NCBI GenBank assembly: GCA_037102815.1
Contig: BTPP01000005.1
Span: forward strand, 3,162,001-3,226,000
Origin: Neurospora intermedia
Lineage: Eukaryota > Ascomycota > Sordariomycetes > Sordariales > Sordariaceae
Reading direction: 5' to 3'
Length of the DNA stretch: 64,000 bases
Both the position numbers and the translations under genes were made by a program. The notes beneath the pieces are model-generated. The model ran no database searches. It was not told where the DNA came from and saw only the letters and a list, made by a program, of their open reading frames with translations. This document shows, one piece after another, positions 12,037-24,109 of the stretch (the first letter of the stretch is position 1; every line of letters starts with the position of its first letter).

Positions 12037-12654
12037 CTTATTAAAATATTTGCGAGTAGGAAGTCCAAACATAGAGTAAAGATAGGATTAGGATTAGAAT
12101 TAAAGAGAAGGGACTTAACGCGATTATAGAGAGAAGTATTACTATTTAATACTTTAATAAGGCTCTTTATAAAACTATCACTAGGGGTACCGCTACTAGT
12201 ATTTTATTAATTACTACTTTAGGAATTATAGAACTCCTCTACATCGTTAAAGTTTATATTATTAAGTCCGACTATAGTAGTTAATAAATACTATAATACC
12301 GCGCTATAAATTACTAGCCGTCCTTAATTTCCGTTTTATTATTTTACTATTAAATTCTATTATATCCGCTAGTAAAAACAATAGTAGAACCTAATATAAG
12401 AGGTATAGTATAATTAGTATAGATATTAGCCTTAATTAATCAATAAAGTTCTATAAAGAAGAAAAGAAGGTAAAAGAGCGCCCTCTAAATAGGTATAGCT
12501 AGCTATCCTTTTTTAAGGGACGTACGTACGTACGGGCCGCTGAAGTACTCTAATAGTAAGCGATTTAATTAGTCGTATTAACTACTAGCCGGTTAGGGAC
12601 TCGGATTAGCGAGATTACTAATTACTTAAGCTACGGGTAATAAGCCCTATAATA
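12037..12654 (-). mobile_element. Continuation of the Ty3/gypsy gag (5' part)
   Basis: The first 8 bases are the right TTATTAAA duplication. The minus-strand frame (EEFYNS...SGTPSDSFIKSLIKVL, about 12245-12130) joins the gag frame left of MULE A, so this is the upstream part of the same element. Beyond about 12300 I see no coding signal, only AT-rich sequence with a short (ACGT)n run near 12520-12533. The junction with MULE B is near 12655. Confidence 0.55.
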
Positions 12655-13019
12655 TATAGATATAGCTAAATTATTCTCTAAAATTATAATAATTAATAAT
12701 ATATATAATATTAACCGGTTTTATTATCCCTTCTATTAAATTTTAAACGTCTTATCTATTAGTTCTATATTCAATTATATTTTTAGTATTATTAACGATA
12801 AAAAAGAAGAAGCCTTTAATTTCTTAATTGAAGCTACTAAAAAGCTAGGATTACGCTATAATCTACCTTCGCCAATTATTATTATTATAGATAAATATAA
12901 AGAAATAAAGTAAGTAGTAAGTAGGGTATTCCCTAATATTTAATAATAACTCTATCTATTTTATATTATTAAGAATATTCTTTTTAATATTAAAAAAAAG
13001 TAGAAGAAGTAGAAGGATA
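12655..13019 (+). pseudogene. MULE B transposase, catalytic fragment 5' of the MULE E insertion
   Basis: Parallels 10810-10440 of MULE A almost codon for codon. It reads FSKIIIINNIYNINRFYYPF, then NDKKEEAFNFLIEATKKLG and PSPIIIIIDKYKEIK. In-frame stops are RIP type. The coding sequence continues after MULE E at 16286. Confidence 0.7.
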
Positions 13020-13029
13020 TTTCTAGGAG

Positions 13030-16000
13030 CGATATTCGGCGCGTAGTATTACTTTTCTACCTACACAATATTATTACGGGAGTAGGGATATTTATATAGG
13101 GATTCCTACCTAAATAATACTATACTAATCCCTAACCCTATAATATTTTTATTAATATTAGATATCCTTATATCGTTTAAATAATAGCTAGTCTCTTTAT
13201 AATATATTCTTGGTATTAAATAATCTATTTATTTACTAGAGTTATAAAATAATTAGGGTGGAGTTAAGTATTTATTTATTCCTCCCGCTTCTTTCTTAAT
13301 AGTTTTATAGCCCTCCTACTTCTAATTATTACCGAGGGTGCTAACGAATGTATTATAATATATTTTTTACGGGTAGGTTATTTATTAATTAAATTTAAGA
13401 GAATAAGAGGGTTATTCGAGGGAGTTGTAGTAATTTAAAGCCTATTACTAAAAGTAAAAGGATTTAATAAGGAGGGAGATTCTTCTACTTTTTATATTTT
13501 AATAATTAAATTTATAGTAGAATCCTCCTTACCCGTACTAACTTTATTAATTATTTTAAATTAGAATTACTACTAGCGGAGTAAGGGTTTTAATATTTAA
13601 TTATTCTTTATTCTCTTTTTTACCCTCCTTTTACCCTTTATACCTCTTATTAGTATATCGAATTGGTTAGGGACTTATTAATTTATAGGTAATTTAATTA
13701 TAATATTCTTTAATTGTCCTTTAGTTCTATTAGTAATTTTAGGGTCTTTAATATATAAGTAAGGGTTATATTTACTTTAAATATTAATTATTAATTTAAG
13801 AATATTGTAGAAATAAAGGGATATTATATATTAATAGTACTTAGGTATAATAGCGGTAATAGATATTCTAGCGGTTAAAATAATTAGTAATTTTGAATTT
13901 TATTAGTATTTTATAGTAATAAGGGATATTATATTATATTTGAATAGTATAATTATATTCCCCTAAATCCCGTACTAGTCTTTTATTTGAAGGTATTCTA
14001 AATTGAATAATATATAATTAATAACGTATAAAATTAAAATTACGGTATGTAATCCGTTCTTATAAATCCCTTAGTATATTATATACTTCCCTAGTAAATT
14101 CGCTACGTATTTTAATATTCTAATTAGCAATTTCCTTAGTTTATTAATTATATTCCCTTTTAATTATAGTATAAATTGTATTATAGAATATAAAGAGGTT
14201 ACTTTTACTATTAATTAAAAAGCCTTTAATCTGAAAGTTAGTTAATTTATTAAGGGAAGTAATAATTAACTTAAAATTACAATAGTATAAAGTATAGTAA
14301 TATATTTATTAATAGTGGTAAGATATATATATATTTTGTAAATAGAATAGTATACTTTATTAATTAATAAATTCGTTAATTAATTGCTTCCATCGCTATA
14401 CGAATATAGTTTTATTAAATATAAAGACTATCGATTTCTAGAATTTAAAAAGACTATAATAGGTATAGTTAATAGCCTTATTTATAGTAAAGGTAGTTAT
14501 TAAATTAATAGTCGGTAGAGGTAATATCGATTTATCCTCTTAATAAAGATTAATAGGCTTTCGTTCGTTTTTAAACCTAGACACTAAATCTCTTTCCCTA
14601 GTAGCCCGCTTCTATTTCTTTTTTGCTTATAATAGAATATTATAGTTGATATAGAATATATAAATCTATTATTAAATATTTAGGAATATTATTACTAGAG
14701 CCGTCTTCAACCGGTTATTAAAATCTATAATAATAACTTTTAGTTTAAATACCCTTACTTTGCAATATAATTATTTAAATATACTAGTTAGCTATATAAA
14801 TCTTTTAAGTCTTTTATTATTAATTAAGCCGAATATAGTAGAGTAGATCGAATTAGTGTTAATTATACTAATTATAATAGTAAAAAGGTAATTATATTTA
14901 AAATTTATATAAGTAATTAATTGTAATTATATATAGTAGAAGTAGTTATACCGGTTAGTCTTATAAATATTATTAATACTTAGACACTTTAGGTAAACCC
15001 GCTACTACTTTATATAGAACTCTTAAATTTATATAATGTTAAGAAGGCGGTTAGAATTATCCTTAGCCTACTCAATAATATATAGGATCTTGAAGTTATT
15101 AAGGGTTTTAATAAGAGTAGTTGTAGCTTCGTAGTTATTTCGCTACTACTTTCTAATATATTAACGCTAATTATTAATATCTTTCTATATAAAGATATTA
15201 TTTTTAAACTCCCGTTTAATAATAGCCAAAATATCCTTAGGCTTGATTTTTAGTTAGTATAATAAAATAGTTATTCGTTTATACGCTTCTTTAGTTCGTT
15301 TGTGGTATTAGGTATAAATAGAGGTATATAACGATTGCTTATAGTTATAGATTTACTAATTAGGATTATTAGAAGGTTTATAAATCTATTTTTAGTTATT
15401 CTCTTTAAGGGTAATAATTGTGCCCGCCTATTTATAATTATATTTCCGGCTCCTTATCTTTTTAATTATAGTAATAGAGAGACGAAGACGGTTATTACAA
15501 TTATAAATTAGCCGGTAATATATTAGTTCTCTTTAATAGTAATTAATTACTTAATTACAAATAAAAATTACCTTATAAGATTATTCCTATTTATTAAGTA
15601 CTTCTTATACTTCTTTTATAAAAGGTAAGGGGTTTAATATAATATTTTGAATCGTTAAATTGGGTATATTATTATTATTTTAAGAATTAGTAATATATTT
15701 ATTAATATTATTATCTTTATTAGGGGTAGTATATCTTTAAGTAAATATAGGTATAATATTAGGTATAGTATTAAGTATAATATTAGGTATAGTATTAGGT
15801 ACGGTATTGGGTACGGGTACGGGAGTAGAAGGGGGGGGAGATGTGGGTGCGAGTTTATTTCTATTAATTAAAAAGTAGGAATTAGAATCGCTATTGATTT
15901 TAATAGTAGATATATTATTAATAAAAGTTATTAGTAGTAGGTAGAGTATATTGTAAAGACTTTACTAACGTTAGAATTGTATTAATATAATTTAGTTTAA

Positions 16001-16275
16001 TAGAATTATAATAGTTAATTAATTTTAATTACGTAATATTATTAATTTAGTAAATTTATATTAATTATATAAAATTATATATTTATATATTCTTTATAAT
16101 AATAGTATTCAAATCGATAGAGTTAGTGGGTTGGGTTATATATAATTAATTTACTACTATTAGGGTTAGGGATTAATATAGTACTACATAGGTAGGAATT
16201 CCTATATAAATATCCCTACTCCTATAGTAATACTATACGGGTAGAAAAGTAATACTACGCACCGAATAAGGCTTA
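13030..16275 (-). mobile_element. MULE E: Mutator-like element nested in MULE B
   Basis: Inverted repeats of about 120 bp bound it: left 13030-13150, right about 16150-16275. The shared core is (A/C)TTCGG(C/T)GCGTAGTATTAC followed by CTTTTCTAC. Both repeats also contain a CCCTAACCC telomere-like motif (about 13129-13138 and 16160-16170). Probable 10-bp target-site duplications are TTTCTAGGAG (13020-13029) and TTTTTAGAAG (16276-16285), which differ only by RIP-type transitions. Its TIR closely resembles that of the 645-bp MITE at 44127-44771. The minus strand carries a degraded transposase. Confidence 0.75.
13400..15480 (-). pseudogene. MULE E transposase relic
   Basis: The minus strand reads, with many TAA/TAG stops, as a MULE transposase. 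An N-terminal FAR1-like zone lies at about 15440-15250 (AGTIITLKEN, then QYHKRTKEAYKRITIL). A long helical stretch follows (LIKTLNNFKILYIIEQAKD, about 15100-15040). The catalytic start reads SINNIYKTNQYNYFYYI at about 14970-14920. The C-terminal half is too mutated to follow reliably. It would encode a cut-and-paste transposase but is inactive. Assignment rests on the YKTNRY block, the TIR type and the probable 10-bp duplication. Confidence 0.5.
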
Positions 16276-16285
16276 TTTTTAGAAG

Positions 16286-17550
16286 TAATAATAATAATAA
16301 CTCTAAGGAAGAGGAGGATTCTAAGGATAAGGAGGGTAAAGATAAATAGGAGAATCCAATTGTTTTTAATATAATTAATTAAAGGATTTATTTATTTATA
16401 CGATTTATTAATTCTAGTTCTCAATTTACTACTAAAATTACCAATAACCCCTATAGTATTATAGCTATATTCAAATTTATAATATATACTAATACTAAGC
16501 TAAAGCTCTAGGCAGTTTAGGAGAGGTTAAAGAAGCAATTTGAAGGCCAAATACTAATTCTTTAATATATCTAAAAGAATTAACTTCCTATTAGAAATTA
16601 ATAGGTATACTATTATATTAAATAATATAAGAACTTTAGTATTAGAATTATATTATTAATTAACTTAAATAACTTTAATATTAAAAGTTACCTTTTTAAC
16701 GGCAATAGCGATATTTATAAACTTATTAAAACTATTATAGAAATAGCTATTAATTAATACTAAACTTTTAAAGAAAAGATAGTAAAATAGTAAATCCGCT
16801 AGTAATAATAGTTTATTGACTGTACGTATCTAGGGAAGCTATTATTATAAATTAATTATATTACCTTTAATTTAATTAATTATTAATACTACTAAGTAAA
16901 AAAGTATATACTAATTAATTAATAGAAAGACCCGCCTACTCTACTACTTTATAATAAGGATTATAATATTACTACCTAATATAGATTATTATACCGTTAT
17001 ATTATTTTTAATTAGGTAGTTATAAAGAAGGTATTAAAGCTTACTTATATATACCCTCGCTAGTATTATAAAGAGCCGTTCGTATATTATATCTACTTCT
17101 ATTAATTATCTTTCAATTTATTAATATATTAACTAGTCTTACTCAATAGAATATTTATAATTTCTACCTTCGACTTTGAAATCCCTATATTATACCTACG
17201 AAGAAAGGCCGCCTTAAAAATTCTATTAGATTTATCCCTAATAAGTATACCTTTCTTATAATAAAATAGAAGACTCCTAAGAAGGCTACGCTAGCTTTAA
17301 AGAGTAATAAAGGAAGTAGGAAGGTTAAATATATTAAATAAAATAACTTCAATAACCTTCTTCGTCTATAATTTAATATATAGCGCTATAAATTTTACTA
17401 GGAGAGTAATAATATTAATGAGTTTACTCCTAATTCTACTACTATTATTAAACGTAAGCGAGGACGAAAGCCGGTTAGTTTTAATACTTTTAATTACAAT
17501 AGTAAATCGGATATAATATTTAAAAATAATTTGGAGTTAAAGTTAGTATT
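16286..17550 (+). pseudogene. MULE B transposase, C-terminal part
   Basis: Continues the frame broken by MULE E. It matches the minus strand of MULE A: 10440-10137 followed by 4077-3180. The Cys-rich SWIM-like region is at about 16920-17010, with most Cys replaced by Tyr. The RGRP-containing tail is at about 17450-17475. The intact junction at about 16634-16640 shows the pre-insertion target of the Copia element. Confidence 0.65.
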
Positions 17551-18299
17551 AGATTATATTTAAGTAGCTATACTAGAGGTAGATATAGAATTAAAATCTG
17601 AATTAGCGTTAGAGTCGATAGTATTCCCGCTTTTAGAGCTCCTACCTTTTAAATTCCTACCTTTCGAACTTACTCTAATAATCGATTTTGGTCCTTCTCT
17701 AGAGCTGGACTTACAATTAGAATTCTTACCCTCTCTATAGCCAATACCCTCTTTAAAGCCCACGCTAGAGCTAGAACTAGAGCCAAAGCTAGAGTTAGAA
17801 CTAGAGTTAAAGCCAAAGCTAGAATTGTAACTATCTTTAAATCGATAGTAATCGTCTCCAAAAATACCCTCTCGAGAATTAATATTAGCGTTAAAGCTAG
17901 AATTAATATTAAACTCCATTAAAGTAACTATATTAGAATTAAATTCCCTAATTAAGTAGGTAATTAAATATAAGAGAGAGAGAGTTTAATTAGGCTTATT
18001 AATACCCAAAAAGACGAAGTAAGTAAAGGTAGTTAGAAAGTAGTAGGTAATATAGCTAGTCGAGGTATGTAAATAAATACTGTAGATTTTACTACCTTAT
18101 ATTCAAGACATTATATATTATAGAAATCTCTATACAAAACTATATTACTAGATATTACTGTTATTTTTTTGAAATCGATGTAACACCATCGAATTTACCA
18201 TGTAAGCGCTATTTTACGTGAAATAAATGGTTAATTCGGGTGCCCGTATAAGGTTGGGTGCCCGTGTAAGACGACCCGGGTGCCCGCGGAGTAAATGCC

Positions 18300-19340
18300 T
18301 TAGAGTTATTACTACGATTAGAGGTATTATAATTAGATTGTAAGCTATTGAATTATTGCGGTTGGAAATTAGTTTTAAAACTAGGTTTAAAATTAAAGTC
18401 CGAATATACATCGTTAGGATAGGTGCCTAAAATTAATCCTTAGCTAGGAGTAGATATTGTAGGTAGGCGGGTTAAGGTAGGCGTAACGCTGATAGGTATA
18501 AATATATAATTATTAGATTTACAATTAAGTATTAATTCGAAAGGGGGTACGGGAGGCCTATCTTATTGAGCCGCCGTTTTTTAATTAATCCTTTCGAATA
18601 TAGCCGCTCTTTCTAGGTCTATCGAATATATATTCTTATTACTTTATAAACTATTATCCTTTCCCTTCTATTTATAGCACTTATTATAATGGTTATGGTA
18701 TTAGGATTAATAATTTTACTATCCTTGAAAGCCTTATTAATATTAACCCTAATATTAGTCTTATTGAAATTACTAGATATATTGAGGGGATAATTAGGGA
18801 AGTTATCCCGGATATTACTAAAATTGTAACGGAGGAAACTAAAAAGGAGGTTGCCCTTGAAACGGTCCTTAAGGAAAGCCCGGGGGAATCGATATAGGTA
18901 TTTACATACCGGGAGCTATATTACTAAATATACCGGGAGTATTATTAGGTATAGCCGGGCGTAGAAGTATTAGACTATTAGTATTAAATAGAAGGTAACG
19001 GCGGTCTAATATTATACTAGGTAGGCCCGAGCGATTAAGTCCCTTTTAAAAGTCCTTTTAAGAAAATCTATTAATATAATTATAGTAGATAAAGTATAAA
19101 GTACGAGCCTTTTCTTAACCGTTGTACGAGGTTCTTAGGGAGAAGAAGTATTGTAGTACTAAAAGTATCGGTTAGTTATTTATATAATATAAAAATAATT
19201 GATCAATAATTTAAATTACTTATTTATTAATAATAGGATAGAACTTCTATATAGTTAATAACGGTATATTATTATTATACTAGGGTAGTAAGATTAGTAG
19301 GCCTTTGTACGGACTATAGCTATAACCGCAAATGGTTATC
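18300..19340. other. RIP-degraded sequence between MULE B and the outer gypsy; unidentified coding remnant
   Basis: Bases about 18690-19200 read on the plus strand as an unusually coherent protein-like frame with few stops. It reads GYGIRINNFTILESLINTNP, then TSLIEITRYIEGIIREVIP, then TKKEVALETVLKESPGESI and YRELYY. I do not recognise the family. The left 400 bases give a different minus-strand frame (PPVPPFELILN..., FNSLQSNYNTSNRSNNSK). The sequence is the host of the outer gypsy insertion and continues at 36935. Confidence 0.35.
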
Positions 19341-19580
19341 TGTCACAGGGCTAGATCACATGCCCTGTGCCAGGCCACGGTATAGGCTATAGTACATTAC
19401 GTACTCTGTGCCTTACTATAGCACTAGTGCCGGCCCGGGCATTGAGGCTCTGTATAACCTACTCTACCGGGCCACACAACCCTACCTATAAGCCCAGGCC
19501 GGCGTATACTCTCCTCTTACTTCCTTCGTACAATAACGAATATTGTAGTTTATTCCTAATAGTGCCCTTACCCTGTGATA
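19341..19580 (+). repeat. Outer gypsy 5' LTR
   Basis: 240 bp, paired with 36695-36934. It is the less RIP-mutated of the pair (CpA sites such as GATCACATGCC are intact here and TpA in the other). The 84-codon open frame inside it is chance. Confidence 0.9.
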
Positions 19581-19679
19581 GTTTGTTGTACCTTCAAGAT
19601 CGCGCTGCGTACGTACAATAAGTAACTATTATTGTAGCTAGCGGGCTAGTAATTAATTATACTTAAAGTCTAGCCCTTG

Positions 19680-21690
19680 TAGGATAAAAGAATAATACTA
19701 TGAACGGTTTTGGTAGTTATTGTAGCTACCGAACGAATTTAATTACTACGATTACTGGTTAAGGCTATTTTAATTACCCTAAGAACGATAACGATACCAA
19801 ATTGATTATTAACGATTAAACTAATATTAAGACTAAGTTTCTAGTCTTTAGTAATTACCCTAGGTTCTTAAATAAAGCCCCCATCGTCGATTAATCGATA
19901 GCTTTCAACCCTAATATAACGGAAGACTAATCTATTCCTACCGAATAAAGTTCGTAAGTTCCCCCCCCTAATTATATACCGGGTTTTAATTTTTATAGCC
20001 TAGACTTTATATTCCCGGGAGCTAGTATTTAACCGGCCCCCTCCGACGAATTAATTACCGATAACGAATTAGTAATATTTATTATACACTTTAATAGTAA
20101 TAATTAATACCGTCGGGTTTTCTAAGCCTATTTTTATAATAAGCTTTAGGTTACTAACTCCGTCTATATATACCCTATTATTTTTAAATAGTATACTACT
20201 AATTTAGTACTACTCCTAGTCTTCGGCGTTATTATAAATACTATTATTAAAGCTTTTAACTAAGTTCGGAATAGTTATTGCTAGGATATACTCCGGAAGG
20301 AAGTAAATGAACGAATTTATATCCAAACTAATAGGAACCTTTAGAACGAGGCTATTTATTAGAGAAACGAGGCTAAGAACTAGTTCAACGAGTTTAAAGT
20401 TAAAGAGATTCTATATATTAATTATAATATTGAAATAATGAAGCTTTTTAATAAGAATACTATTTTTAAAGCTTAAGTCTATTTATTGTAGAGTAAAGTA
20501 ATTAATTTCGAAATACTTAATAATAGCCTTAACGCTATAATTAAAGATTTAAGCCCTAATAAATTAAGTAGTAGTGGTAGAAGAGGTTTCGGCGGTAGAG
20601 GAGGTTTTGGTAGTAGAGGAGGTTATAGTAGAGGAAGTAATAGTAGCCCCGGCGCTTTAGGCTATATTGAACCTATTAATAATATAAAACGTTATATATT
20701 TACTAACTTAAACGTTTTTAATATATTAGAATTAAGTACTAAAGACTATAATATTGTATATACTATTTAGCGTACTAAAATCCATTTATACTAGGCTTAT
20801 AATAAATAGTATTTCCCTAACGAATATAATAAATTTATATATATCTTCATCTATTTAGGTAAAACCCTTATATTTATTATTAAATTAAATATATAAATAA
20901 TCTTTGCCGACGAATATCCGAACTTATAAAAGTATAAATTAATTAAAGAATTGATTAAGTACTTCGATGGTCGGTATAATACTATAGATATAAAGGTCGA
21001 GGCTGAACGTACCCTATAAAAATTCTAAATAAAATTGTTGTTCTAAGACTTCGCTAATAAATTCGTATTTAACGCCGACCGTTGTAATATAGGTAATACT
21101 ATACACGTCTTTTTACTCCGCTAGAAGGTTATTAACTCATTTAGAATTTTAATTACTTATTAACTTAACGTTCCTAATAACGAAGACTTCTAAGGATAGT
21201 TCGAACTCCTTAGTAAATTCGCTAAATACTAAGAGGAGGAAATTTTCTAGAAGAAATTATCCAACCCGTTATCCTCCGGCGGTAATAATCCTAATAATAG
21301 AAGAGGTAATTCTGAAAGTAAAATAGTATTTTAGGGTAGCGACCTTATAAATTTAAATAAGTTCGAAGTCGTTAATAAGCGCCTCGTCCCTTAGGCCTTA
21401 TAGAAAAAAAGGTAGGAACTAGGTAAATATTAAAAATACAGTAGGATTAGCTATAATTAGAAGAAGTACTAGAATTTTATTAATATTAATAATAGTAAGG
21501 GAACAATCGAAGGTACTAAAATCAACTTTATTCCGGAGGGTATTAAGAAAAAGAAAGCCGGTTAAAGTAGTTATAATAATAATAATAATTTTAACGCTAT
21601 TAACGCTATAAATATCGAAACGACTAATAAGGCCGATAAAGCGAGAAATACCGAACCTCCGCGCTAAATTGTAAGTAGAAACTATTGTTA
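19680..21690 (+). pseudogene. Outer gypsy gag
   Basis: The plus-strand frame is gag-like and ends shortly before the protease. A Gly/Arg-rich RGG-type segment (GFGGRGGFGSRGGYSRG) lies at about 20590-20645, and helical capsid-like sequence follows to about 21270. A PSSGGNNPNNRRGNSESK linker is at about 21270-21320. No clean CCHC knuckle survives. The RGG segment could serve RNA binding. Stops are TAA/TAG at expected Gln/Arg/Trp sites. Confidence 0.5.
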
Positions 21691-21699
21691 TAAGAAGGT

Positions 21700-23648
21700 A
21701 GGAAGGAAAGTAAGGACCTAGAAGCGGAGGGACACCCAGCTAAGTTAAATAGGGAATTATACCGGGACTAAGAAAATAAAGAAATATCAGAATTATTATT
21801 TATTAATTTAGTAATAATTAGACTAGAGAAATCTATCCTCCTTTCAATTTACTTTATTTATAGTAAACGTAAAGTATAATGCCTAACCTTAATTAATAGT
21901 AGCTATACGGGTAAAAGCTTTATTAATATAAAATTTATTATAAGGAATTAAATACCTATAATAAAGTTCAATTACCTAAGGCCCCTAAGGTTGGTTAACG
22001 GTAATGTTAATACCTATATAACCGATTTTATAAAGATTACTATATAAATAGAACTATATAATAAGGAAATTGAACTATTTGTCTTCACCCTCTCCCTAGT
22101 AAACCTAATTATCCTAGGCTTACTATAGTTCTAATAGTACAATCTATTAATGGACTAGGAGAAGGGAGAGTTCAAATTTAATTATAAGTATAAGGGTATT
22201 TATATACCTATTGCTATATTAGATTTTTAAATACGAACCCCTAAAGTGTTAAAGGAAGTAAAGGCCTAGGGTATTATCGAATAAGCTATTGAGGCGGCCG
22301 AGGAGGAGTAAATTATTAAAGCGGCCGAAGAGGAATAAATTGTCGAAGTAGCTAAGGAGGAGTAAACTGTTGAAGCGGCTAAGGAGGAAATAATTATTAA
22401 GATTGCCCTTAAGTAATAGTAATTTTTAAATTATAAGGCCTTTGAATAAAGAAAGACTAAATTATTATAAAAAATCGCCGAAATTTATAGGATAAATCTT
22501 AAATAGTTCTAACCTATATAATTACCTATTAGTAATTAAGTTATAATAATCCCCAATTCACTATTACAATCTAAACCAACTAAATTAACCCTGTATTGGA
22601 CTATTAGTAGTAAACGAATCCGAACTTTAGATCCCGAAAAGAGACCGTTAGTACTATTATTCGTAAAACCTATAAATATTAGTAATATCCCTATTAACCC
22701 CAACAATATTGTAATATTAAATACCGTTAGCTTTAATTTTACTATTAAAACCGAAAACCTTAAAGTTATAATAATAATTAAGGAGGAAATTAACGAAGTA
22801 GTAAGAAAGTTAGAAATAGAGGCTACTAACGAACCTATAGACTTTAAATTAGAAATTATAAAGGAGATATATAATTATATTTATTTAAGTAATAGTATAG
22901 AATATGGAACCTAATTTATAAATTACTTTTTTAAGATAGTTTAAAGTAATATGGGAGAAGTTATAGCGAGAATTATAGAAGAAGACGCTTGAAAATTCTA
23001 TAAGAAAGCGGACAAACCCTTTACTACCGAATAAGAAATTAAGGCCAAAATACTAGCTTATTACTATAAGTATTAGAATATAATTAATTTTAAAGAAGTA
23101 AAAATTATATTATAGTACCGATCCTACAGTTATAAAATCGAATTAATCCCCGGCGTAAAGCTACCTAACGCCCGGTTACAATTATTCTCCCTATTAGAAT
23201 TAAGTATTATTAAAAAATAGTTAAATAATAATATTAAATAGGAGTTTATCCGATTATTTTAATCCTTAGCGGTATTTCCGGTACTATTAATTAAAAAGCT
23301 AAACAGTAGCGTTCGGATTTGCGTAGATTACTAGGGTATTAATAATACAATTCTTAAAATGTATTACTCCCTCCCCTTCATTAAAAAGACGCTAGATACT
23401 ATTTGTAAAGTTAAAATTTTTATTAAATTAAATATAATCGTAGTATTTAACTATATACGAGTCTATAAAGGCTACGAATAGTTAATAGCTTTTATAATAA
23501 GATTCGGGCTCTACGAATTATTAATATAACCTTTCGGTTTATAGAGCGCCCTAGTAACCTTCCAAAACTTTATTAATAATATCCTTTACAATACTTTAAA
23601 TAAATTTACAACGGCTTACCTAAATAATATTCTAATTTACTTAGATAA
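21700..23648 (+). pseudogene. Outer gypsy protease and N-terminal reverse transcriptase
   Basis: A retropepsin-like block reads LINSSYTGKSFINIKF at about 21890-21940 (the LxDSGxT signature with Asp->Asn). A tandem EEAAEEE-type Glu/Ala repeat lies at 22290-22400. The RT fingers and palm are at about 23270-23648: PVLLIKKLNSSVRICVDY, the FNYIRVYKGYE block, PFGL, and the active site TAYLNNILIY at about 23613-23643. The nested element begins 6 bp after this motif and the frame resumes at 33281. Confidence 0.75.
23644..23648. repeat. Target-site duplication of the inner gypsy, left copy (GATAA)
   Basis: GATAA precedes the inner 5' LTR and recurs exactly at 33276-33280 after the inner 3' LTR. Confidence 0.9.
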
Positions 23649-23989
23649 TGTCAGGAGGCTAAGAGCCTATACTCAGAAGCACTCCAACGGCTACTGCTCC
23701 GCTCTATCGGCCGAAGCGGTAGACTAATAACGGCAGCGCCTATATCGGGTCGGGCTCGTAGGAAGGATAATCCGGCACCGCGTTGGGGCGCCAAACGAAT
23801 ATAGGACTCTACAATACTCCTTAACGGATGGGCAGAGTTTGTACAAGGTATAAAAGAGGTTTAACGTAGCGTAGCTCATTATAGTCGGTAGCTATCAATA
23901 TATCTCTAAATTAACCCCTAACTTGCTGTCCCCTACGTATAGCCACGACCGTAGTCACCTCAGCCTACCCTTCGCCTACGTTCCTAACA
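23649..23989 (+). repeat. Inner gypsy 5' LTR
   Basis: 341 bp, far less mutated than its partner. Differences from the 3' LTR are C->T and G->A. The last ~65 bp are essentially identical in the two LTRs and keep intact CpA sites. The 62-codon open frame that starts at 23923 crosses the LTR end and is chance. Confidence 0.92.
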
Positions 23990-24109
23990 AATTAATAGCT
24001 CTTCCTCCGAGAATTAAGCCGGTACTATCAAAATATATATATATAATAGCCAATCTATCTCTTGTACCGCCGAGGCTACTCCTTATCCCTCTTATACTAC
24101 TACCCCCGT

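Larger units (their letters stand above)
12655..18299 (+). mobile_element. MULE B: 5'-truncated second copy of the MULE A family, split by MULE E
   Basis: Homology to MULE A (in the opposite orientation) starts abruptly near 12655, inside the transposase frame. It is interrupted at about 13020-16285 by MULE E, resumes at 16286, and runs to a complete right TIR at about 18237-18299. That TIR is nearly identical to both TIRs of MULE A. There is no left TIR, so the 5' third is missing. No target-site duplication can be assigned. The interior is far more RIP-mutated than MULE A. Confidence 0.75.
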
